Below are positions 10,980-22,239 of a DNA stretch of 64,000 nucleotides, piece by piece. A program made the position numbers and the translations under genes. The first letter of the stretch is position 1. Every line of letters begins with the position of its first letter. Origin of the DNA: Hirudo medicinalis (Eukaryota; Annelida; Clitellata; Hirudinida; Hirudinidae); the NCBI GenBank assembly GCA_011800805.1, contig MPNW01000484.1, positions 19,937-83,936 on the forward strand. The letters run 5' to 3'. The notes beneath the pieces were generated by a model that was not told the origin of the DNA, did no database searches, and was given only the letters and a program-made list of their open reading frames with translations.

Positions 10980-12300
10980 ATTTATGCAACTATTTTGGGT
11001 GAATAGATGAACTGTTAAGAGGATAAAAAGTGAACACTCTAACCTGCCGAAATTTGCGGAAAACATCAAAAATTTAAAATCATGTGAAATTTAAATTCAT
11101 CCAAAAGCACCATATCTTTCCACCCCCGAAAAAGTTCCAAGGAAAAGCCTTTAAACAATATAAATAGATTATCGTTATCACCTGTACCAGTTACGAACAG
11201 CATCAACTGTCGCGTATACGTTAGCCTCAAACTGTATGAAGCATTATAATTTTTGAGGTTTCCTTAAAATTTTAAACTAAATAAATATTATATTTTTACG
11301 CAATTCATTCGATTTGCAAACATTTAAGTATATAAAATTGATTTGTTCCTACATGGACGTAATAACCCCACAGTTCTTAAATTAGACTCACGCAATATTC
11401 AATTGAATTAAACAAGAATTTTTAAATAAGGACATTCGTACTATGCATTAGAAACCCGACGCCCACATTATCAAATGTTGTTACCACTTAAGTTCTTGAA
11501 GTTCTATTTGGCCATAAGCCAACTATAACCAACTATGTAATCATTATCATTATTACAATCCACGTTGACTCACATGGAGACTAGGTTTCACTACGAAATG
11601 AAGTCTGAATACACAGAGGCACGAAGCACAAGAGGTGTCCTGATGTTGGCTCCTCAGATCTTCGGTTCAAATTTCAAAGCCAAACAAGATAACAAAAAGG
11701 TCCAAAGTCGAAAGGGAACATTATGCTTTTTGAGAATCACAAAAATGACAAAAATCGGGAACTAAAAAAAAATCAGCTGACACAATATTCCAAACATCGG
11801 CTCAATGCGGCAAACCAAATTATTTAGAGCTTTTGGACGAGACATTCCGGCACCAACACCTCTCCCGATCAACAAATAATCAAGCAATGACAATATTAGC
11901 AATAGCTAAGCTTTAATTCTAACTTCATGACACAGGATCGAAACATTCATTTTATCTTCCTCGTAGTGAAGATAAGGCCTGGCATCTCTTGAAAGGATAA
12001 AATTTCTCCGAAATAAAATATAAAGTCAACAATGTAGATAATAAACACTGCAGTATTAATCATTTCAACATGATATCGACCATGTCTTTCATTATTACTG
12101 TTGCTGGTACATTTATCAGACTGATGATGACGGTGATGATGATGATGATGATGATGATGATGCAACAATAAGAACAGAAGGGATAAAATAATATGTCAGA
12201 GGGCTAATAACAAGGACAATGACATTTAATAATAGCAACTATTGTCGCTTTGCTAGAAATTCTGACAAGATCGGGGATCGGGTTATTAGCCGAGAACCAT
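10980..12300. other. Intergenic, no gene seen
   Basis: AT-rich spacer. It contains a (CAT)n/(GAT)n run at about 12124-12160 and no supported coding region. An open frame at 11565-11765 has no recognisable features. Confidence 0.55.
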
Positions 12301-12314
12301 TCGGTTGAACCCGA

Positions 12315-15214
12315 CTAGAGCTTGAAGGCTTCCTTGGCTTTGTCGGCAACGATCTTCGCTATGGCCAGGGAGGAGGTGGCAGCAGGGGAAGGAGCATTCC
12401 TGACGTGGAGCATCCGAGCCCCTATGCTACCGGTGCCACTGTCAAAGACAAAGTCATCTACCAACTTCCCCGAGATATCCAGTGCCTGTGCCCTTACGCC
12501 TGCTGGGCCCCTACAAGACAGCAGAGGTTTAACTATCGTCATTTAAAACTATTATAATAAATTATCATGGAAAGAACGATAAGAAACTGGTGTCATACTT
12601 TGTGACGTCACTGGTCTTGAGCGAGGGCACGAACTTCTGCAGGACTCGAACCTGGGCTGCCGTGTTGATGCCCCTGTACAGTTCCCCCAGTGCATAAGAA
12701 ATGTTCGAGAATATCAACTTCCTCAAGCCCCTGTAGGAGATTATAGCAAAGAATCAACGAGCATCACTCTGGAAAATGTTCGAAATTAAATAAAGGAGCT
12801 AAATTTACTTTTAAAGCATGTCTCGTGAGGCATACCAATTACCACATCGCCCGGTAGAATAATTCACCAGAACGCCACTGGACATCGAGAATGCAATAAG
12901 CTTTCGTAAACAAAAATGACCCGAAAACAAATGGGCGGCACCTACGGAAACATTATCGCGTCGGCAAACTCAGTCGGACTGAACTGGTGGAGCTTGTAAC
13001 CCTCCCTCTTGAAAGCCAGGACGGCGTTCGGGCCGAGCCAGACGTCCCCGTTCATCCTCGGGGTAAAATGCACCCCTAGGAAAGGAAACTTTGGGTCTGG
13101 AACCTGGAACGAGCCATTGTTCGATGTCGTAAATGTCATTCATCCTCGAATCTATCGTTCCTTACGGGATAAATATTTCCTCGAACTAAGTTGCACTTGT
13201 CGGGCCTGAGGAGAAGGTATTCCCCGCGGAACGGAACGATCTTCGGCACCGAACTGCATCCCGATTTCTGTGCCAGAATGTCGGCATGGAGACCCCCGCA
13301 CGCTATGACGTATTTTGCCAAGATGTCGTCCGTGCGACCGAAGGTGGCCTGGTTTAAAGCAAACGCATTCCTTTCGGTTGTTAAAAACATCGACATGCAC
13401 TTCAATACTTCAATGCGGAAAGTGGACTTTATCGTGACTAGTGAATATTGTACCAAGTATCAGCTACCATAATTCCCCATGTATAAGAAATTACTTTTTT
13501 GAAAAATTTATAGTCTAAAAACTGAGTGCGTCTTGTACGGTGGTGGTAGATTTTTTTTATTTGCATTTTTATTTCCACCTTTACGTGCTCGTCGTTCTCA
13601 AAATCAAGGCGCATGTTATATGGCGTGCAGGTTGGCCGAATGGGTTACGTTCCTGCATACGGCGGTAATGGCAACAGTCGTAATGTGTCGTGTTCGAAAC
13701 CCAGCCTGCACTGCTGCAAGCGCCCTTGGGAAGGAGCACTATATAAATAGTTAACAAGGAGCGCCTCTGACGCTATGCATATGGCACTATATAAATGAAG
13801 TACATTTACATTTTCATTTTACATGAGGAAATACAGTAATTAATCATTAATCATTAATCATCACAGTAATCATCATAAGTTATTATTAACAATACGCTAG
13901 AAATTGTTATTCTCCAAGAATAAAAACAAAATAAAAATTGATAAATGAAGGTTAATAATGGAATTGCTTAAATTCACCAACGGAATTTCTGCCTTTAACG
14001 AGCACAGGGTAGTCGGGAGTGTCGGGGGACTCCGTGAACTCCACGACCTCGAAGTTCAATCTCAATTGACCTCCCTTCTTTTGGTAATTCCTGGCATAGA
14101 CTTTTGTCACATAACTCCAATCCACTATGCCCGTATGAGGGGAATGGAGGGCTTTGAGACCCTAACAATATATTAATAAAAATAATAACAATAACAACAA
14201 TAATGATAATAACTCTAACATTATTGCCATTTGAGAAAACATTACTGTTATTATTACATAAACATTGTCAATTATAGATTATCTAAATATTTTGCAGTGA
14301 TAAAGTGATTCGTCTGATTGGTCAGAAGTATGTATGAGCATCAGAAAATGATTGGTCGAGAACTTGCCACGCAGTTCGGTTCGATATCCTTGATCTCACT
14401 CGGTCCCACGATCTTGAGATCTGGAACGTCATTCTTGATTCCTCTTTCGTAGAGGATGTCCAATCTCTGAACCTCCTCCGGGTTGGTCGCAACAATCAAC
14501 TGGAAGGATTTCATGATAGCATTTCAGTTCAATCGATTCCTTCATCATCATCATCAGCAGCAGCATCAGCATCATCATCATCATCACAAGAATAATTACC
14601 ATGACCAAGTTTGAATCTTAAAATAAACTTCATTTTATCACAAAACTTAACAATATCAATTTTGATCTAACGAGTCTGCCAATTTGAAGCATGTGAATCT
14701 TAAATGATTGCATGTTTGCAAGTTAAGAACTTACAAATTTGAATGATTAAGTAATAAAGATTTGCCAAATCCTACGATTTTTATCTTCATTTAGTAACAA
14801 ATTCTCACTCACTTTGCCACACTTCTTGTAAGGTACGTTGTTCTCATCAAGGTATTTATACGACAGTCTCAGTCCTTCGACACACAGTCTTGCCTTGAGA
14901 GATCCTGGGGTATAATATATGCCGGCATGGATGACTCCACTGTTGTGACCACTCTGATGGGCAGCTATGGCAGAGAATTTGATCACATTGCATTTAAAAT
15001 TATAAATGGAAAAATTAGAGACATTTCATGATTAAGGGCTAAATCACAAGTGGCTAAAACATTTATCAACAACTTTATGCACAACTGCACACCAATTTGC
15101 CCTTCTTTATCCACTACCATGTACTTCAAATTTGGATGCCTGTTGATCAGCTCCTGCGCTGTGGCCAGGCCAACAATGCCTGAACCTATGATCAGGACAT
15201 CATACTTTGGAACA
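12315..15214 (-). CDS. L2HGDH: L-2-hydroxyglutarate dehydrogenase, mitochondrial (8 exons seen)
   Basis: FAD-dependent enzyme of the mitochondrial inner membrane that oxidises L-2-hydroxyglutarate to 2-oxoglutarate. Exons in transcript order: 15093-15214, 14813-14964, 14371-14499, 13982-14161, 13166-13348, 12946-13103, 12599-12730, 12315-12510; all joins keep phase and give 416 aa. The first shows the FAD-binding [19 protein letters not shown]. Then come [62 protein letters not shown] and near the end [12 protein letters not shown] and [16 protein letters not shown], all hallmarks of L2HGDH. A mitochondrial presequence should lie upstream. The frame at 15225-15422 (MIRSVLSSHTLRRATTK) looks like one, but no phase-compatible GT donor was found to join it. 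A SINE copy sits in the intron at 13.6 kb. Confidence 0.93.
13625..13813 (+). mobile_element. tRNA-derived SINE-like element, copy 1 (most complete)
   Basis: The head of about 87 bases has a 7-bp terminal stem (GTGCAGG / CCTGCAC), an A-box-like TTGGCCGAATGGG and a B-box GTTCGAAACCC, the internal RNA polymerase III promoter layout of a class II (Leu/Ser-type) tRNA. The body that follows contains AGCGCC...GGAGC and two direct copies of ATATAAATG, ending in TACATTTACATTTT. It lies in an L2HGDH intron, antisense to that gene. The same sequence recurs at 22984, 36573 and 47191, with a degenerate copy near 37690. Confidence 0.75.
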
Positions 15215-15224
15215 CTGGTTTGAA

Positions 15225-15422
15225 ATGGGAAGTTTCAGCCGCTATTTCATTTAATTTCCATTGTTTTTTAATAAAAGGTACTAGCCCATAATTCGACGAG
15301 AGCTGACGACATTTGTGAGCAGTTATTCCAAGCAAAAAGATGTTATTTTCCAGAGCATTTAAAACTCCAGTCTTTGTTGTTGCTCGACGCAAAGTATGAG
15401 AACTTAAAACAGAGCGAATCAT
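15225..15422 (-). CDS. Candidate first exon of L2HGDH with mitochondrial presequence
   Basis: The frame starts MIRSVLSSHTLRRATTK and is rich in Arg, Ser and Thr without acidic residues for its first 20 codons, like a mitochondrial targeting peptide. It lies immediately before the exon that opens with the FAD-binding strand. The downstream acceptor (CCAG at about 15215) needs an upstream exon ending with two bases of a codon; none of the GT dinucleotides in this frame provides that. Either a non-GT donor, a different first exon, or a small sequence error is possible. Confidence 0.4.
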
Positions 15423-15429
15423 TTTGCAA

Positions 15430-16262
15430 TAAGTTGAACTAAAATTGAAGACCGAATTATTTATCCGTGAGGTCAGTACTCCTCAACAGACGAAAATCGG
15501 CCAAGTAAACAGTCTTGAGCTATGAATCTCGTACAAGGTCGACCCAATGGTTTCACCTTTATGCAATAACAAATTAAAACATTTGCTTTACGTAATTCAA
15601 TTGAAGAAAATATTAAACATATTGAAAATGAAAACTTTATTGCGAAATTAAACAGTGTTTCGCTCATTTCTAGCAGACAATTTGTTCTGCTCTAACTTAA
15701 TTGTACCGCGTAATTAATTTACGTGAATTGTCAAATAAATTTTAATTCAAATTTCTGATGAGTTTTAAGTAAGCTTTATCAGCTTGATCTGTTCTTTGAT
15801 AGCTCCCGATTATTGTTTCTTTTTAATTGGTAATACTTACAGAACCATTGAGAATAACGATGAATGTCTCGATTGTTTACAGGGTTTACAAAACCGGACA
15901 AAATAACGGCTAAAGAAAACATAATTTTTAAATGTTTGAACATTCTGAACGAACAGACTTGTGACACTAAATCTAGCCACAATTTCCTTTACTTTGTGTG
16001 GGAGCCACAATGTTTTTCATTTTGCTTTTTATCAAATATTCTGTGACAACACTAGCATTTACCACACTTATTCATCGTACGTTCCTTACATTGGTTTTTA
16101 ACGACTGTATTTAAGACAATTGAATTAATGATGTTCATGGTGAAGACAACAGGATAGAGTTACATCAGTACTTGCTCATATTGGTCGCATCTAACGAGAA
16201 AGCCTTAGGATAATTGCAATCACTTATCCACTACAAACAGAAAGAGATCTCCAACAATTTAT
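15430..16262. other. Intergenic, no gene seen
   Basis: AT-rich spacer between L2HGDH (5' end) and GSTCD (3' end). Short open frames here (15473-15667, 15779-16046) show no conserved motif. Confidence 0.5.
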
Positions 16263-18035
16263 TTACAAAGTCTTAAATATATCCTCAAGAATAAAGTTTA
16301 TAGGATTTTCTGGATGAATACCAATGAGCAAGTTGTTTTTTGGAGTGCATGATGAAGGGTTCATAGTAAACAGCCATGTCTTGTAGCCATGAATCTGAGC
16401 TTCTAAAAGCCTGTCAGTATCTATGAAGGTCATGCATTTCTTGGCAAGATCACATTGCCTGATTCCTAGTTCTGATTGGTCAGCAGCATGAGCCAAAACG
16501 GTGTACTCCTTGTAGCTGATGATGTTCTTCAGAGATTCACATTTAGGATAATTTAGAGATTCCACATTTTTGATAGCTCCATAGCAACAGGGGCATATCA
16601 CAAAGGCAGCTTTGTTCTTGAAACACTTCTGGAGTACAAGGTCAGTTACGAGCCCACAACCATGGAGACACACTCCAATATCAAACTTCTCCTGAAAATG
16701 ATCCAAATTACATTGATAGATTTCAATGTTAGATTTGCTGGGATGTTCATTCTTTGCATCTTGTTGAGATAGTATGGAATCACCACTCGAGGTCATTGCC
16801 AGCTTCCTTTCTTCTAATATTGGAAAAGCCCGAGAGAGAGACTCCTCCTTGTTTTCAACAAGAATGATTTGACATTTTGGCAGAAGGTTGCTCAGTGCAA
16901 TACCTAGATAGCCACTGCCACAACAAAAATCAACAATTTTGCATGAACCCAGCCATTTGGAAGCTAACATAAAAACTGGTTTTATCATGTTTTCTAACTG
17001 TTCACATTTCCTTGCAAATCTCTTGTCTGGAAGGATTTCTTTGATCTCATGAAGGCAATCTGAGAAGTTTGAACAACTTGAAAATTGAGCTATCTTATTC
17101 TGCATGGGAGTGAAACCCCTATTCAACATTTTTGAAATGATTCCTTCGGTTTGTTGCTCTGAAACTTTTACTGATTTCTTTCCAACTTTTGGTTGGGCAT
17201 CTCCAAAGGAGTCATTCTTTACATAAATCAAATCTGAGGACTGGGGAAAGATTTGAGGCATCTCTCCAAAGATGTCGGTCATTGCAGACTTTACGTCATT
17301 CCTTTCGGCCATCCTAAAAAACCATGCAAACAGTCTCGGGAACTTCTCAAGATAATCCAAATAAAATGAATAATTTACTTGTAATATAATGCATAGGAAG
17401 CAACAAATAACCAAATCCAATAGAAGAAAATCCAGTCCCCCAATAAAGGGATGAACTTCTAGTAAATCCCCTTCAAGATTGCTCATTTGACTTTTAGCAT
17501 CTCTGCGCCTTTTGTTGACATTTGACACTATAGGTGGCGATGACAACTGATCTTCAAGTTGATGGAGGATATTCAATATATCCTCTTTGGTTTTGGCATC
17601 ATCTGCGTTTTGTATGCAATCTTTGACAGCCCTCAAAAAGACGTTTTCACACAAATCCGTCCACTTTGATATCTCTGCGCATGCTTTAAAGCAATTTTGA
17701 TATTCGCCGAGTAAATAAATATATTCATCTTTTGTCTTCACCAAGCATCGTAGTACTGTGCACAACCCGATATAGTTGATGTTACGCTTTTCGTCTCTAA
17801 CAAATGGCAAAGGCCGGGAATCAAAACAATTTGCTTCGGAAATATTTAATACTCTGAAATAGTTAGATTCAACGTACTTAAGCATTGGTCTGCATTCATT
17901 CTTGCTTTTAAGAAACGTGAGTGATTGACACGGTATTTCGAGAAAACGTGCAATAAAACACACCAAAACAGTTTCGACATCTAATTCTAATCTTCGTGAA
18001 GAGTCTCCGAATCCAACGAAGCATCTCCTATCCAT
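16263..18035 (-). CDS. GSTCD: GSTCD-like protein (glutathione S-transferase C-terminal domain / methyltransferase), intronless, 590 aa
   Basis: One uninterrupted frame with ATG at 18035, close to the length of vertebrate GSTCD (about 630 aa). A GST C-terminal-like segment lies around residues 195-245 (FIGGLDFLLLDLVICC, FPRLFAWFFRMAE). A class I methyltransferase fold follows: the SAM-binding loop IVDFCCGSGYLGIAL at about 367-381, an acidic VEN after the next strand, GVCLHGCGLVTD at 454-465 and CPCCYGAIKN at 481-490. The C-terminus has the family's SYKEYTVLAHAADQS and SCTPKNNLLIGI. The methyl acceptor is not known for the family. All other genes in the window have introns, so the single exon suggests a processed (retro) copy or wholesale intron loss. 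There is no frameshift or stop. Confidence 0.88.
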   Translation of the reverse strand: MDRRCFVGFGDSSRRLELDVETVLVCFIARFLEIPCQSLTFLKSKNECRPMLKYVESNYFRVLNISEANCFDSRPLPFVRDEKRNINYIGLCTVLRCLVKTKDEYIYLLGEYQNCFKACAEISKWTDLCENVFLRAVKDCIQNADDAKTKEDILNILHQLEDQLSSPPIVSNVNKRRRDAKSQMSNLEGDLLEVHPFIGGLDFLLLDLVICCFLCIILQVNYSFYLDYLEKFPRLFAWFFRMAERNDVKSAMTDIFGEMPQIFPQSSDLIYVKNDSFGDAQPKVGKKSVKVSEQQTEGIISKMLNRGFTPMQNKIAQFSSCSNFSDCLHEIKEILPDKRFARKCEQLENMIKPVFMLASKWLGSCKIVDFCCGSGYLGIALSNLLPKCQIILVENKEESLSRAFPILEERKLAMTSSGDSILSQQDAKNEHPSKSNIEIYQCNLDHFQEKFDIGVCLHGCGLVTDLVLQKCFKNKAAFVICPCCYGAIKNVESLNYPKCESLKNIISYKEYTVLAHAADQSELGIRQCDLAKKCMTFIDTDRLLEAQIHGYKTWLFTMNPSSCTPKNNLLIGIHPENPINFILEDIFKTL

Positions 18036-18319
18036 GTCTCAACTAGAACAAATAAAAGTGCGCTCACAAACATAGACAATTCACTCTCCATTTTATTCAT
18101 CTTCGATATGTTCAATATATGCTTGTTACATATTAGATTTAGATAAATTTAGTCAGTATATAATTTAATATTCTATAAAATGTTTTTGCATAATAAATAT
18201 GAGTGGTTTCAATAAGGATAGAAGACTAACTAACTAACTAACGTGTTAAACGAGCAATGTTACGAGGCGATCACGCTATAATAAGATTAATAAAATCATG
18301 ATTTTATCATTTACTAAAG

Positions 18320-21300
18320 TTAGTAAAGAAAATACAGTTCAATGAAAATGATCACAGCGAGCATGTTTGATGCATGGGAGGCTGAACTCGGCAATGGATC
18401 TTGATCAAGTGTGTAGGAGAATGAGACTTTTAAATCCTCATAATTCGTCCCATCGAGAGCCACACTAACTGGAACTCCTGCAGAATTGCAGTTTGGACAA
18501 TTTGGAACTGTGCACATTAGATGCCGATTGGAAAGGTAAACGGCTTCCACAACAGAGTCTCCGAATTTGCATTTCGGTTTCTCACAGATGGCTACCTCAA
18601 AGTTGCGACCAAAAATGTGAATCTTGGTGCCTGCTGTGCCATTCTTGGGCAGTACTTGAGAGAATGTTACTGATCGATATTCATTCAAAGCTTCGGCAGT
18701 AAAATTTCTGCTACAGGCCAAATTTTTCATCTTGGTGATGTATTCGTTCCAACTCGGTCTCCAATAATTATTTATAGCATTGTTTTTTTCACTATCATTC
18801 ATAGCACTGTAGTTCAGTGAATTTAGAGCTAACTGTTTGAGATCACCCACGTTTAAACCCCAGCTAATATATGCGGCGTACCAATCCACCGTCACTCCGT
18901 CGTATCCAAATGATCCTGGATCATCCGGTGCTAAAACGACCGGTACTCCTTCCCTGTAAAAGTATTGCCCAAAGTGATTTCGCAAGTCCGGGTCATATCC
19001 TAATATCTAGAAAAAAATTCATATGATTAATTTACAGTAAATAACAATGCAATGTTACGAATAACAACATCGTTCAAGTTGAGCGTCTCATAGCATTGCA
19101 TCGCATTATCACCGGTATTCGAACCGAAATCCAACTTCCATCCAAAATAATTAATATTCAAATGTAGTAAAAATGCACCTGATTACTTATAAGACATGCT
19201 TCGACTGCTATATTCCGATCCTTCATTAATTGCCTCAAATATGGAGTTTTAGTGAACCCCTTTCCGTGTCCAATACGTTTAGGTTGCAACAAAATGGCTT
19301 CATAAGCGTTTTCCAGAGTTGGAACAAGATCGTCGTTTGATTCACTGGCCATCAGATCATCAGGCCAATTTGTCTCAACAGAGTGCAAGTAGAGAGGAAT
19401 TGATGGTCGACCCTCGTTAAAATCAGAGAGATAGTTTTTGATGAAATTGAGAGTAGAAAAACCGGCGTCTTCTTCGCCGACATTATCGAATCCAATGACA
19501 TGGTATGGATAAGTTTGGTGAAGTTTTATGGCATTGTCCAATGCTGTTTGAAAGGCATCGATGCTTCTGCTACGAACTGCTGTGACGATGGTTTTATGGC
19601 CGACGAACTTTGGATACTTAGCCTGAAATTGTTTGAGAATGTCCAATACCATGTCAATTTCCGTGCTGAAATTCTGATTGAGGTTTTTCTTCCCATTGGT
19701 AGCATTGCTAGCGCCGCTAAAATCGAGTTCGTACAATGAGCTGGCACTGTACGACCTCCTTGTTTCCAGGTACATGATTCCTTCGTTCAAACTCTCGTTA
19801 TATAGAGCCAAAAGGTATTTCTTCTTTATCTCGATGTTGTTTATGAGACTCGATCCTGCTCTATCAACGACTTTGTTGAAGAACTGCCATCTCAGGCCAG
19901 AATCGGTCGCTGGGCCGCTATTGTTTAAGGTTGAAGCGTCAACGAAATTTGTCGTCTTCAGTATCGCCTCCTTGGTCAGATTTGTGTCCGCGACCTGTGC
20001 AATAAATGACCAACATTTCTTTATTTTAGTATGACGTGTTACAACGGATGTTCTTACTAATATTTTTAATGGTAATTAAACTTAATCGGTGCCTCAGTTG
20101 GCAATTAAATAATAATAATAATAATTATTAGTGTAATAAATGTGTCGTATTTTTATTTAACGTCCTCAATAAATATTTTTGCAAATATTTTGTAATAATA
20201 ATAATAATAATTTTGAAATATTACTTTCTAAATTATTAGAATATTTACCACATTTACATAGCTCTTTCAGATAAAGTTCATTCACAGCTAAGGCACCGTC
20301 AAACACCGTACGATTCGTGAGCACATCTTAATAATAATGTTACCTTTGCCCAGCCTTGATTCGGGGGTGGGTTTACAAAGAAATCCAAATACCAGGAATT
20401 TGCCGGATGCGTCTCGTTAATCGGTAGCACGACGTACAGATTGTTGAAAATTTTCGAACCCCAAACGATATCCAGCAATATTTTCTTGCTCACCTGTTGG
20501 TCTTGGATTTAGAAGTTTAAAAGTAATATTGTTTGTAAATATTAAATAACAAATCATTCATTATAAACACTAACTAGTGATTTGAAATAGTTTTTAGTTA
20601 AAATTTATTGAGTTCAAAATTAAAAAAAAATTCAATGGGAAAGATTATCAAAATAAATGCTAACTTTCATGACTGTGCAAGTTTCCCCCCTTTGGCAAGC
20701 CGACTAATAGCTTGTACAATTCCGACTTGAGAATTTCTGGAAGAACTTGTTGAATCTGACGAGAAGGGTAGAAGCCCTTCTTTCTCGTGTTTTCCATATC
20801 CCTCCACTTCAAGTAATGGAAGAATCGGTTGACTGTTATTTCGTCCTGTATTTTTTTAAAAGTAATTTGAAAAACAAAAACAAAAACATGATCATCATCT
20901 TTATGTGATTAACGGCAAATCCCCGTTAAAAAATAAGCGGAAAAAAAAACCCGAAATAGATCATCACAACAATGTCTGTATCCTTTAAATTAAATCGACC
21001 AATTAAAACTTGGTGGAATCAATTGCAACAAATGAGATGATTTGGCGTTTAAAACATTATTTTATTTTACAAAGTGATTAATGATATAATTCAGACAAAC
21101 GTTAATATTCAAGTGACATGTTAAAAATTTATTCTAGCAAAATCCGCCAAGAATTCAAATAAAGCTGGATGAAAAGTGAAAAATGTGGGAACAACATTTC
21201 AAATTCATTACCTCACTTAGCGACCAGACTCTATTCTCAAACGTCTTTTCATCTTCCAGAAGAATGTCCCTCTGCTTGAAGTAATCTTTTATGGTTTTTG

Positions 21301-21394
21301 GTAGTTTGAGGTCCGATGCCGATGGGAGAGGCATGGAACAACTCGAAGAGATCAGTCCCAATAAAATGACAAACTTCAGACAAAAATCGGACAT
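18320..21394 (-). CDS. Adenosine deaminase-related growth factor (ADGF/ADA2) with C-terminal IPT-like domain, copy 1, 674 aa
   Basis: Secreted-type adenosine deaminase, converting extracellular adenosine to inosine. Exons: 21212-21394, 20665-20845, 20344-20501, 19179-19994, 18320-19006; all splice phases agree. The start (MSDFCLKFVILLGLIS) gives a signal peptide. The ADGF N-terminal segment (DYFKQRDILLEDEKTFENR) follows. Metal and catalytic residues are present: GGNLHSHEN (HxH, residues 118-120), LHSVETNW (His378, Glu381; canonical form HAGE), RIGHG (His417), EACLISNQ and APDDPGSFG (Asp474-475; canonical SDDP). Unlike ADA2, residues 564-645 form an IPT/TIG-like module (PKNGTAGTKIHIFGRNFE, ...HLMCTVPNC..., VPVSVALDGTNYEDLKVSF). 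A Ser-rich linker and hydrophobic C-terminus (MLAVIIFIELYFLY) then resemble a GPI-attachment signal. Substitutions near the active site leave catalytic activity open. Confidence 0.9.
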
Positions 21395-21665
21395 TTTTAT
21401 TTTATCCGCCGACAAATTCTGTTCAAATAAAAAATTAAATTGAGCAAGGAATAGCAAGGAATCAAAAGATATTTCGAAACTGTCCACTTAAAAACTCAAG
21501 TTCTTGAAACCAAATCCTTGGAGCTAGGTTACATCAATGATTTTATTTATTATTAGCTTATGACAGAAGTTTATTAAAAATTATTACAAATTAACAAACG
21601 ATTAATGAAAATTTCTCACAACGATTCTAACTACATGCCAGGCCTGTGAAATTCTGCTGGTGCAA

Positions 21666-21692
21666 GTTAGGAGCAGCTTATTTATTATCTCG
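21666..21692 (-). promoter_or_regulatory. Candidate promoter element shared by both ADGF copies (copy 1)
   Basis: On the minus strand GAGATAATAAATAAG is followed within 20 bases by GCACCAG. Nearly the same arrangement (GAGATAAATAAG, then GCACCAG) occurs about 230 bases upstream of the second ADGF copy. It lies about 280 bases upstream of this copy's start codon. The ATAAATAAG may act as a TATA box with transcription starting near the GCACCAG. Confidence 0.35.
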
Positions 21693-22239
21693 GGACCGAT
21701 TAATAGCGTAAAAAGTTTGTATTGTTTGTGGGCATGACTTAGACTGCTCAAAATAGTTAATCCACTTTGGTATAATGCAACAAAAGAAGGCTGATCTTAA
21801 TTCCAAATGCTTGCAAGAAATTCAAGGATATAATATTTTTATTGAGAAAAGCCTTGAATGTTTATTCTTAAGAAGTTTAAAAAAGTGGATAAGTTGATTT
21901 AATTGATATTACTGGAATGTCAGCTGTTTTCGTGTTTTTTTTTTTATTATCCGAATAAAAACATTTATAAAACAGGTTTTCGTTCTAACGTGAAAACTAG
22001 AACCAGAGGATCTGGCATAATCTTCTAAATCGAGCAAAAGTCCAAAATTTTATGACTCTGTGCATGGGGCAATCAATAGAATATATTGAATAAGTTATTT
22101 CAGCATGTTTTCGGGTTCTGCATAATTGCAAGCATTTTCAGGTGGTTTCGGTCTAGTTGCTACAGAACAATTTGTGTTCGGACCAAAGCAGTAAGTTGCC
22201 ACACAAATGTCATGACGTTCGAGTTTAAGAATTAGCTTC

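Noticed and set aside
12322..12546. Plus-strand open frame opposite the last L2HGDH exon
   Set aside because: It is the antisense of a strongly conserved exon; similar antisense frames at 13009-13209, 34199-34727 and 53023-53610 were dropped for the same reason.
13625..13711. Genuine tRNA gene
   Set aside because: The head looks tRNA-like, but the T-arm does not pair well, a non-tRNA body follows, and copies recur with truncations, so a SINE explains it better.
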